Source: Anaerolineae bacterium (GTDB lineage Bacteria > Chloroflexota > Anaerolineae > Anaerolineales > Anaerolineaceae). Taken from it: 64,000 nt of DNA. The stretch is from NCBI GenBank assembly GCA_013314735.1, contig JABUFD010000005.1, positions 62,001 to 126,000 of the forward strand. The letters are read 5' to 3'. The translations under genes were made by a program, and so were the position numbers. This document shows positions 33,797 through 40,943 of the stretch, piece by piece. Position 1 is the stretch's first letter. Each line of letters starts with the position of its first letter. A model generated the notes under the pieces. That model did not search any database and had not been told where the DNA came from. It saw only the letters and a list, made by a program, of their open reading frames with translations.

Positions 33797-34771
33797 GTGA
33801 ATTCGCGCGAAATTGTGATGCGGACCATCCGCTTTCAAGGCGCTGAGCGCTTTCCGTATATGTTGGACAGTGCCCACGGCACTGATTTTGCCTGGTGCGG
33901 GATGGATCCCTCACCGGATTGGCGTCCGCGCAGCGGGGTGGATGAATGGGGCTGCGTGTGGGAGAACATCGGGGTTTCCAATCTGGGGGAGGTGAAGGAA
34001 TTCCCGCTGAAGGATTGGTCCGATTGGGAAACGTTCAAGGTGCCGGATATCCGCGATCCACGCCGCTGGGAAAACCTGCGTTCAGCGCGGGAAGCTGCCG
34101 GTGAACGCTTTCTGCTGGGGTCGGGTATTTCGCTGTATGAGCGCGCTCATTTTGTGCGCGGATTGGAGAACCTGTGGACCGATATTCATCAGCATCCTGA
34201 AGAATTGGGCCGGCTGCTGGATGTGCTGGTGGAGATGAACCTGTATGCGATCGAGCAGTATGCCAGGCTGGGGGTGGACGGCTACATCTTTGCCGATGAT
34301 TGGGGGTTTCAGCAAGGGTTGATGATCTCGCCGCGTTCCTGGCGCGCCCTATGGAAGCCACGTTACACGAGGGTGCTCCAGGCGGCACGCGACGCCGGAC
34401 TGGCCACTTTTCTGCACAGCTGTGGCGACATCAGCGCCATCCTGGATGACCTGATCGATGCCGGGCTGCAGGTGATCGAAATGCACCAGCAGGAGAACAT
34501 GGGCATGGAGCAGTTGGGCGAACGCTTCCGAGGGCGGATCACGTTCATGTGCCCGGTGGATATCCAGAAAACCATGGTAAATGGGACGATGGACGAAATC
34601 CGGGAATACTGCGGCCGGTTGGTGCATACCCTGGGGTTGCCGGAGGGTGGTTTCATCGCGGAGTGGTACAGCGATCCCATTGGCGCAGGGCACCGCCCGG
34701 AGGCGATTCGGGTGATGTGCGATGAATTTGCACGACTGAGCCATGAGGCATGGCTGAATTCGCAAAGCTGA
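33797..34771 (+). CDS. Uroporphyrinogen decarboxylase (URO-D) superfamily protein
   Basis: 324 residues from GTG 33797, six bases after GAGG; the longer frame would begin at a TTG. The fold is that of URO-D/MtaA methyltransferases. The H-S-C-G-D motif near residue 207 corresponds to the zinc-binding H-x-C of MtaA/MtbA-type corrinoid:thiol methyltransferases, and M-C-P-V-D follows. True heme-pathway HemE landmarks at the N-terminus are missing. It is therefore more likely a methyltransferase or demethylase component than HemE, and might cooperate with the MtmB-like protein at 7-8.4 kb, although 25 kb away. Monocistronic. Confidence 0.78.
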   Translation: MNSREIVMRTIRFQGAERFPYMLDSAHGTDFAWCGMDPSPDWRPRSGVDEWGCVWENIGVSNLGEVKEFPLKDWSDWETFKVPDIRDPRRWENLRSAREAAGERFLLGSGISLYERAHFVRGLENLWTDIHQHPEELGRLLDVLVEMNLYAIEQYARLGVDGYIFADDWGFQQGLMISPRSWRALWKPRYTRVLQAARDAGLATFLHSCGDISAILDDLIDAGLQVIEMHQQENMGMEQLGERFRGRITFMCPVDIQKTMVNGTMDEIREYCGRLVHTLGLPEGGFIAEWYSDPIGAGHRPEAIRVMCDEFARLSHEAWLNSQS

Positions 34772-34823
34772 GTGTCAGATAGCTTTTCATTTGAAAAAGG
34801 AAACAGAAACCGGTTGAAATGTC

Positions 34824-34850
34824 TTGTTTTCCCTTGCTTTTCGTTATAAT
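34824..34850 (+). promoter_or_regulatory. Promoter of the c-di-AMP riboswitch/ABC exporter operon
   Basis: TATAAT at 34845-34850 preceded by TTGTTT at 34824-34829 with a short 15-base spacer (or TCTTGT with 17). Transcription from about 34857 would start just before the riboswitch aptamer. Confidence 0.6.
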
Positions 34851-34860
34851 AGGGACTTAT

Positions 34861-34998
34861 TGGTACAACTGAACGCCGAACCTGTCGCAGGACGGGGGAG
34901 TGGAAACATCGGGGCGAATCGCCAGACCGGAGACGGAAGGCGTAGGGCGCATCTTCCGTCCGAGTCCGTCAGCTAACCTCGCAGGCGTCGAAGAACCA
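34861..34998 (+). ncRNA. Cyclic di-AMP riboswitch (ydaO/yuaA class)
   Basis: The hallmark stretches of the ydaO class occur in order: GCCGAACC near 34875, GACGGGGGAG near 34891, CGGGGCGAAT near 34910, and CCGTCAGCTAACCTCG ending near 34981, followed by AGGCG. Closing pairs TGGT/ACCA (34861-34864 with 34995-34998) and GCC/GGC form P1. Downstream, CCAGGC (34996-35001) can pair with GCCTGG (35026-35031), using the same ACCA strand as P1, and CGAAGAA (34989-34995) can pair with the TTCTTCG just before the ribosome site. These exclusive pairings give a plausible expression platform acting on translation. The class normally turns genes off when c-di-AMP is high. Confidence 0.85.
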
Positions 34999-35058
34999 GG
35001 CCCGTATAGCAATGCTTGCGGGTTCGCCTGGCAGTATGATTCTTCGGCAGAGGTAGGC

Positions 35059-37314
35059 ATGGCTCTTTTTCCCCCCGCGAAAAAAACGAAACCGGAACTG
35101 TTGGCACAGGTCCCAGTTGATGTGCGTGATCTTTTTGTTGTGAACGGCGGATGCCGGCACCATCTCAAACTGGCGCTGGCCTCAGACCTGGCTGATGAGG
35201 GTGTGTTCGGAGAACAATGGCTGCTGGTGGATGAAGCCCAGCTGCAGGTGATCGCAATCCGGTCTGGAAAGCCGGTTGGTTTGTTCCAAATCCGGTTGGA
35301 TGACCTGGAGAGCGCAGTGCTGGAACCTTGCGTGGGTAACGGCATCCTCAAGGTGGTGGTGAATGGCCAACCTCAGATATTGATGCATTTTTCCAACGAA
35401 CAAACTGAGAATTTTTCCCTGGTAGCCCATTACCTTCGTCAGCGGATTGAATTGGGGGCGGAAGCTGCCATGCCCGATTTTGAGGCGGAACAGAAACGCT
35501 GCCTCTCCTGCGGGCGGCGGCTGTTGGATCCTTCCTTAAAGGTGTGTCCCAGCTGCATCAAGCGCGGGCAGGTGATGCGCCGCCTGGTGCTGCTGGCAAA
35601 ACCGTACTGGAAACTGGCATTCATCCATTTTGCCCTGATGCTGGGCGGGGTGGCGGTGGATCTGTTGCCGCCATTTATGACCCGCGTACTGATTGACCAG
35701 GTACTGACCAACCAGACGCACCCTGAATGGCTGTTATGGCTGGTGGGTGGGCTGTTGGGTTTGCAGGTGGTGCGCGTGGCGATCACGATCACCGATGCCC
35801 TGTTGATCAACCGCATTTCCACTCAATTCGCGGCCGGGGTGCGTGAGAAGATGTTTGCCCACCTGAAGGAACTCAGCCAGGAGTTCTTCGACCGTAATGA
35901 AACCGGCCGACTGATGACACGCATCAACCAGGATACCGAAGAGCTGCAAGGGTTGATCAACCAGATGTCCTCATTCCTGTTGTACGCCGTGCTGGTATTG
36001 GCGATCGGCGGTGTGTTGTTCTCCATGGCACCCAGCCTGGGGCTGTTCGTGCTGATTCCCGCCCCATTCGTGATCGTGGCCACGTTCTTCTATCATCGCT
36101 GGATGAATCCGCATTTCCGCCGTTATTGGATCAGCCGCTGGCGGATGAATTCCATGCTCAACACCTTCCTCAACGGCATCCAGGTGGTGAAGGCATTCGG
36201 ACAGGATGACCAGGAGGAACACCGTTACCAGGGGCTGAACCAGGGATCACTGGCGGCGCGCCTGCGGGTGGACCAGGCCTGGGCGCGCTTTTTCCCGTTG
36301 ATCTCATTTGCTTTTGGCGCAGGTGGTCTGATCATCTGGTATGCAGGGGGAAAATCGGTACTGGCGGGGACGATCACGCTTGGTACCCTGATGGCATTCC
36401 TCAGTTACCTGGGGATGTTTTACGGGCCGCTCTCGAACATGGCACAGATCAGCCAGGCGCTCAACCGCTTCACCACCATCTCTCAGCGCACGTTTGAATT
36501 TCTCGACGAAACCCCGCAGGTGGTGGAACCCGCCATGCCCAAACGCCTGCGCAAGGTGAATGGATCCATTGAATTTGACCGGGTAACGTTTGGTTACAAT
36601 CCTTACTTTCCGGTGATCAAGGATGTCAGTTTTTCCATCCAACCCGGCGAGTTGATCGGGGTGGTGGGTCCGAGCGGTGCCGGGAAGACCACCCTGGTTA
36701 ACCTGATCTGCCGCTTTTATGATGCCACCAAGGGGACGGTGCGGATTGACGGCGTGGATGTGACCGACATTCCGATGGAGGAATTGCGGCGCAATATCGG
36801 GATTGTGCTGCAAACGCCGTTCCTGTTCAGCGGTACGATTGCCCAGAATATTGCATATGCCCGGCCGGAATCCTCGCAGGAAGAGATTATCCGTGCGGCA
36901 AAAGCCTCCAATGCGCATGACTTCATCGTGAACCTGCCGGAGGGTTATGATACCATCGTCGGGGAAGGCGGCACCGGCCTCTCTGGTGGGGAACGCCAAC
37001 GGATTTCGATTGCACGGGCGATCCTGTTGAACCCGAAGATCCTGATCCTCGATGAGGCCACGTCATCTGTTGATACTGAAACCGAACGCCAGATTCAAAA
37101 AGCGCTGGAGACCCTGATCCAGGGGCGCACCACGATCGCAATCGCCCACCGCCTGTCAACCCTGTACAATTCCAACCGTATCATTGGCCTGGAGCGCGGC
37201 AAAATTGTGGAAATCGGCACACCCAATGAACTGATGGAACAACAGGGGTTGTTCTACAACCTGGTACAAATCCAAAGCCAGTTCGCCCGCCTTGACGGCG
37301 TACAGGCCGTGTAG
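35059..37314 (+). CDS. ABC exporter with N-terminal zinc-ribbon extension, DUF1854-associated type
   Basis: 751 residues from the ATG at 35059 (AGAGGTAGG upstream). An earlier GTG frame runs through the riboswitch and is rejected. Residues 1-140 are a soluble beta-rich domain of unknown type; 147-170 form a zinc ribbon (C-L-S-C-G ... C-P-S-C). A six-helix ABC type-1 membrane domain follows (about 185-490), then an ATPase with Walker A GPSGAGKTT near 536, signature LSGGERQR near 641 and Walker B ILILDEA near 661. A full exporter half-transporter that dimerises. The next gene is a DUF1854 protein; as I recall, this pair has been annotated elsewhere as associated with cyanophycin metabolism, but no cyanophycin gene is seen here. 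Control by c-di-AMP suggests a role in cell-envelope or osmotic state. Confidence 0.9.
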   Translation: MALFPPAKKTKPELLAQVPVDVRDLFVVNGGCRHHLKLALASDLADEGVFGEQWLLVDEAQLQVIAIRSGKPVGLFQIRLDDLESAVLEPCVGNGILKVVVNGQPQILMHFSNEQTENFSLVAHYLRQRIELGAEAAMPDFEAEQKRCLSCGRRLLDPSLKVCPSCIKRGQVMRRLVLLAKPYWKLAFIHFALMLGGVAVDLLPPFMTRVLIDQVLTNQTHPEWLLWLVGGLLGLQVVRVAITITDALLINRISTQFAAGVREKMFAHLKELSQEFFDRNETGRLMTRINQDTEELQGLINQMSSFLLYAVLVLAIGGVLFSMAPSLGLFVLIPAPFVIVATFFYHRWMNPHFRRYWISRWRMNSMLNTFLNGIQVVKAFGQDDQEEHRYQGLNQGSLAARLRVDQAWARFFPLISFAFGAGGLIIWYAGGKSVLAGTITLGTLMAFLSYLGMFYGPLSNMAQISQALNRFTTISQRTFEFLDETPQVVEPAMPKRLRKVNGSIEFDRVTFGYNPYFPVIKDVSFSIQPGELIGVVGPSGAGKTTLVNLICRFYDATKGTVRIDGVDVTDIPMEELRRNIGIVLQTPFLFSGTIAQNIAYARPESSQEEIIRAAKASNAHDFIVNLPEGYDTIVGEGGTGLSGGERQRISIARAILLNPKILILDEATSSVDTETERQIQKALETLIQGRTTIAIAHRLSTLYNSNRIIGLERGKIVEIGTPNELMEQQGLFYNLVQIQSQFARLDGVQAV

Positions 37315-37334
37315 TCGTCGTGAAATGGAGAAGT

Positions 37335-37880
37335 ATGCACACTGAAAATCCAATCAATCAACCCGCCTCATTCGAGATCCTGGAACTCGATACCCCGCGT
37401 CTGCAATTTGCGTATGATGGGGAGAACCTCACGTTCACAGACAGTGACGGCACTTTTTACCCGTGTGTTACCTTGCGGCGCAGTTTTCCACTTTCATCCG
37501 AAGATACCTATATCCTGGTGCGCGTACCGGATACCGAAGAGGAGCGCGGTTATGAATTGGGGGTGATCCGCGATGCCAGCCAGCTGGCGGATGACGCAAA
37601 AGAGGCTGTGCTGCGGGAATTGCGCCTGTATTATTTTGTTCCCAATGTGTTACAGATCTATTCCATTCGTGAAGAATTCGGCTTCCTGTACTGGTCAGTG
37701 GAAACCGACCGCGGGAAAAAGGACTTTATCATGCGCGACAACATCACCAGTTCCACCCGGCGGGTATCCGAAGGGCGCTGGCTGTTGATCGACATCAACC
37801 AGACCCGTTATGAGGTGCATGCGATTGAGGACCTGGACCCGCACAGCCAGAAACTACTGCGGAAATACCTGCTGCTATAG
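37335..37880 (+). CDS. DUF1854 family protein
   Basis: 181 residues from the ATG at 37335 (GGAG four bases upstream), 20 bases after the exporter stop. Family landmarks: R-R-S-F-P-L near residue 45, V-R-V-P-D-T-E near 60, a central E-L-R-L-Y-Y-F-V-P region, V-E-T-D-R-G near 125 and G-R-W-L-L-I-D near 150. It is a soluble cytoplasmic protein with no known catalytic motif. It is co-transcribed with the exporter under the c-di-AMP riboswitch, so it is presumably a partner or regulator of that transporter. Confidence 0.82.
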   Translation: MHTENPINQPASFEILELDTPRLQFAYDGENLTFTDSDGTFYPCVTLRRSFPLSSEDTYILVRVPDTEEERGYELGVIRDASQLADDAKEAVLRELRLYYFVPNVLQIYSIREEFGFLYWSVETDRGKKDFIMRDNITSSTRRVSEGRWLLIDINQTRYEVHAIEDLDPHSQKLLRKYLLL

Positions 37881-37895
37881 CAATGCAATAATGAA

Positions 37896-39317
37896 TCAGG
37901 GCAGCCGGTAATCCGGTGGGATGCGTACGGTGGAGACGATCACATCATCGATGTAGATCGAACTGGGCATGGGTGAGATGCTGTCGGCGTAATGGTTGAC
38001 GCTCCAGTACAGGGTGTTGTCACTCAGTACCGTGTGGGCGTTGGCGACATCGAAGATTTGCACCCCATCGAGCCAGATGGTCACATGGCCATCCTGACCG
38101 GTGGATTTGTCATAATAAGCTGACAACTGGAACCAGCGCCCGCGCGGGATGGTTACATCCGGGTTGAAATACGGCACTTTCAGTGTGGAGGAATCGGGGC
38201 GGTAGACCAGGACGATGCGCAGGTCATTCGAAGATGGTTTGTTGGTAACATCCAGTGTCCACATAGGCTTGCTGTGGTTCGAGTCGCCGTCTGCCGTGGA
38301 CTTCCACTGCCAGATATTCCACCATTCCGCAGGATCGATTTCTTCGGGGATGAAATACCAGGCTGAGTAATAATATTGGTCGCGGCAATCATAATAGAAC
38401 AGGTAGGCGGCCTGTGCGCCGCTCTGGCGGGAATCGATGGTTAACTTGACTGCATATTTGCCATTGAGAACCGGGCTGGTGGCAAAGCTGTAGCTGCCGC
38501 TGACGCCCTGGTGGATGAATTCCCCATGGTTTTCATCATATTCATCGAGGTTCGCCTCTTCAAAACCGGCTTTGAACACGATGCCGTAATCCTGATCGCT
38601 GACCCGGGTTGGTGTGGGGCTGGGTTCGTCAGTCGGTTCCGGTGTATGGGTGGAGGTTGGAATCACGATGGTAGGGGTTGGCGTTGGTACAACCTGGGTG
38701 CGGGTGGCGGTATGGGTTGGGAGCCAGGTTGCGGTGGGAAGGTAGATCATGGTCGGTTCGGCGGTAGCCGCAATGCGGGTTGAAACCTGGGTCGCGGTGG
38801 GAACGAGTGTATTGGCAATCACCGATGTATCGGTTGGAAGTGCTGTATGGGTGGGCAGCGGGGTCGCGCTGGGTACGGCGGTCGGCTCGCTTTCGGTGGC
38901 GGTTACGCCGGGGGTGGGGGTGAACGCGAGTGTTGCCTGCACGGTTGTTGTGGCGGTTGGCGCGTTACGCGTGGCGGTGGGTTTGGGGGTCCTGGTGCGT
39001 TTGAACCAGTTCTTGAATGGTCCCGCCAAATATTCTGTGTTGGCCTGGGCAAGCTCGCTGTCTGCTGCTTGCTGATTCCCCTGATCAGGAACTGCCGCCA
39101 ATTCGGCCTGCGCCTGGCCTGGAACACCAGTTTCCGCGGCCATATCCGCCCTGGATTGTCCGGCCAGTACCGTTTCCTGGATGCTGACCTCGATTGGTTC
39201 GGGCGTATGGTTGTACAACAGTTCATCCAGCGGTGTGTTGCAGGCACTTACCAGCAAACCAATGGTGACAAACACCAGCAGCCGAACATTCGGTTTATGT
39301 TTCTGTTGAGGATTCAT
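37896..39317 (-). CDS. Lipoprotein with polysaccharide-lyase-like (jelly-roll) C-terminal domain
   Basis: 473 residues. The signal peptide ends at lipobox L-V-S-A-C (cysteine about 26). Residues 85-240 are a low-complexity Thr/Pro linker built from P-T-A-T and P-T-x-T units. The C-terminal 230 residues form a beta-jelly-roll with W-Y-F-I-P-E-E, W-W-N-I-W-Q-W-K-S, P-M-W-T-L-D-V, G-R-W-F-Q-L-S-A-Y and Y-I-D-D-V-I-V, resembling heparin-lyase-like/LamG-type carbohydrate domains. A surface polysaccharide-binding or cleaving role is inferred. The lipoprotein at 39.4 kb is its paralogue. Confidence 0.75.
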   Translation of the reverse strand: MNPQQKHKPNVRLLVFVTIGLLVSACNTPLDELLYNHTPEPIEVSIQETVLAGQSRADMAAETGVPGQAQAELAAVPDQGNQQAADSELAQANTEYLAGPFKNWFKRTRTPKPTATRNAPTATTTVQATLAFTPTPGVTATESEPTAVPSATPLPTHTALPTDTSVIANTLVPTATQVSTRIAATAEPTMIYLPTATWLPTHTATRTQVVPTPTPTIVIPTSTHTPEPTDEPSPTPTRVSDQDYGIVFKAGFEEANLDEYDENHGEFIHQGVSGSYSFATSPVLNGKYAVKLTIDSRQSGAQAAYLFYYDCRDQYYYSAWYFIPEEIDPAEWWNIWQWKSTADGDSNHSKPMWTLDVTNKPSSNDLRIVLVYRPDSSTLKVPYFNPDVTIPRGRWFQLSAYYDKSTGQDGHVTIWLDGVQIFDVANAHTVLSDNTLYWSVNHYADSISPMPSSIYIDDVIVSTVRIPPDYRLP

Positions 39318-39424
39318 TGTTCATTTCTCCACCCTGATTGTAGCGGAAAAGCCAGGGTGTGAAATTACAACGCCGTCAGGCTGGCCTGACAATCATGCAA
39401 GGTGGAAACAGTGAAGAATTTGGC

Positions 39425-40387
39425 TTAAGGTAGACGGAATTCGGGGGGAATGCGCTGCTGGCTGATGATCACCTCATCCACGTAGAGCGCAGCAGGATAC
39501 GGTACCACCTCATCTGAGTAATTATTGACACTCCAATAGAGGGTATTATCGCGCAGAACGGTGTGGATTCCGGTCAGGGTGACAAATTCCTCACCATTGA
39601 GCCAAACGGATATTTCGCCGTCACCGTTGGAGGATTTTACAAAGTAGGTGGACAGGTGGAACCATTCGCCGATGGGTACCAGGAGAAGATCATTGGTAAA
39701 GGGGATTTTTTCTGTTTCGCTGTCGGCGCGATATACCAGGGACATGCGCAGGTAACGGGTTTCGCCCGGGATTGGGTCGAGACTGATGATCCACATCGGC
39801 AGGCTGTCATTGGAGTTGCCATTGTAAGTGGATTTCCATTGGGTGATATTCCACCAGTACAGGGGACGGGTGCCTTCTGGAATATAAAACCAGGTGGAAT
39901 ACCACGCAGATTGGGGGTTGTCATAATACCAAAGGTATGAAGCCTGCTCTTTGCTGCTGGTGGAGGTGTCAATCACCAGGGCGGCAGCAAACGACCCATT
40001 GCGTACCGGGTCGGTTACGATCTGATAATACGGGCTGCTGCCCTGCCGCAGGAATTCACCCTGACGGTCCTCCCATTCACTCAGGGTACCGGTTTCGAAA
40101 CCGGATGACCAGACGATATCATATTCCTGCAGAACGGTTGGAGGTTCGGGTGTGCCTGTCGCTTCCGGAGTGGAGGGTGCAGCGTCGGTTTGTGTTGGCA
40201 TGGGGGCGGTGAATGTGGCCGACAGGTTCGCTTCGGCTGTTGCTTCTGGTAACATTTCGGGCGGTTGTTCCACCTGGCGGCAGGCAGATACCATGGATGT
40301 AACTGCCAGCAGTAAAATGGCCGCAGTCAGTCGCAAGATGTGGGGGCGCCAGGTTTGACTGGTATTGTGTGCATATATCGTATTCAT
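39425..40387 (-). CDS. Lipoprotein with polysaccharide-lyase-like domain (paralogue of the downstream gene)
   Basis: 320 residues from the ATG at 40387; an earlier TTG frame would start inside the -35 element. Lipobox M-V-S-A-C follows a hydrophobic helix. The linker is short (about 40 residues). The C-terminal domain repeats its neighbour's motifs: W-S-S-G-F-E-T-G, W-F-Y-I-P-E-G, W-W-N-I-T-Q-W-K-S, L-P-M-W-I, G-E-W-F-H-L-S, and an identical N-T-L-Y-W-S-V-N. The shared architecture and gene order mark a tandem duplication, with the linker later lengthened in one copy. Probable surface glycan-active protein. Confidence 0.75.
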   Translation of the reverse strand: MNTIYAHNTSQTWRPHILRLTAAILLLAVTSMVSACRQVEQPPEMLPEATAEANLSATFTAPMPTQTDAAPSTPEATGTPEPPTVLQEYDIVWSSGFETGTLSEWEDRQGEFLRQGSSPYYQIVTDPVRNGSFAAALVIDTSTSSKEQASYLWYYDNPQSAWYSTWFYIPEGTRPLYWWNITQWKSTYNGNSNDSLPMWIISLDPIPGETRYLRMSLVYRADSETEKIPFTNDLLLVPIGEWFHLSTYFVKSSNGDGEISVWLNGEEFVTLTGIHTVLRDNTLYWSVNNYSDEVVPYPAALYVDEVIISQQRIPPEFRLP

Positions 40388-40397
40388 CGTAGCTTGA

Positions 40398-40426
40398 ATT
40401 ATACAAAGGGGAGGCAGGTTCAACAA
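40398..40426 (-). promoter_or_regulatory. Strong promoter giving a near-leaderless transcript
   Basis: Reading leftward, TTGTTG (40426-40421), a 17-base spacer and TATAAT (40403-40398). Transcription would begin about 40391, only some 4 bases before the lipoprotein ATG at 40387, and no ribosome site precedes that ATG. Confidence 0.6.
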
Positions 40427-40543
40427 GGAAACGGCTGTAATTTTTAGGATAAATTTACATTAAATGTACAAATTAGCGTTTTCTCATTTGTGAATAAATT
40501 CGCAATGTTGCCCTTGCCGGGTATGTAAAATGGGTGTAGGATA

Positions 40544-40561
40544 TATTCGGTTATCCGAATA
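40544..40561. promoter_or_regulatory. ArsR operator candidate
   Basis: TATTCGG and CCGAATA flank a TTAT centre, a perfect inverted repeat 14 bases before the ArsR start, with a further CGAATA half-site at 40564-40569. Position and symmetry fit autoregulation by the ArsR protein. Confidence 0.65.
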
Positions 40562-40574
40562 AACGAATACTGCA

Positions 40575-40922
40575 ATGAGCGAAACAAACCTGAACCTGCC
40601 GCGATTGACTGAAGAAATTAATACCCTGCACCATCACATCTGTTATGCGCTGCGGGAACCGGTTCGAATTTTGATCCTGTACCTGTTGGGGGAACAGGGG
40701 CGGTATGTCAATGAGATTTCAGAATTACTCGATATCCCCCAGCCCACAGTATCCCGGCACCTGGCGGTGCTGCGCGGACGCGGAATGGTGCGAACCGAAC
40801 GCCAGGGGACATCTGTCTTTTACACCCTGTCTAATCCGCATATCATCCATATCCTTGATGATATGCGTTTAATGTTTGATGCCGAATTCGATGAATCTGC
40901 AGATGATTCCATCGTGGTCTAA
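40575..40922 (+). CDS. ArsR family transcriptional regulator
   Basis: 115 residues. The winged helix-turn-helix spans about residues 25-90 (I-S-E-L-L-D-I-P-Q-P-T-V-S-R-H-L-A-V-L-R as recognition unit). Only one cysteine is present (near residue 23), so it lacks both the metal-binding C-V-C motif and the paired cysteines of persulfide sensors such as SqrR/BigR. It is directly followed by the multidomain sulfur reductase, 21 bases away, and preceded by an inverted repeat, so it most likely autoregulates this operon. Signal unknown. Confidence 0.88.
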   Translation: MSETNLNLPRLTEEINTLHHHICYALREPVRILILYLLGEQGRYVNEISELLDIPQPTVSRHLAVLRGRGMVRTERQGTSVFYTLSNPHIIHILDDMRLMFDAEFDESADDSIVV

Positions 40923-40943
40923 TTGAATCCCAGGAGAAATACT

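Noticed and set aside
34900-35058. GTG at 34900 as the start of the ABC exporter
   Set aside because: The 53 extra codons run through the c-di-AMP riboswitch core and show no protein pattern; the ATG at 35059 has a good ribosome site.
38600-39000. Short repeated sequence that could suggest a CRISPR or VNTR array
   Set aside because: It is the Thr/Pro linker of a lipoprotein; the repeats are irregular codon-level runs without unique spacers.
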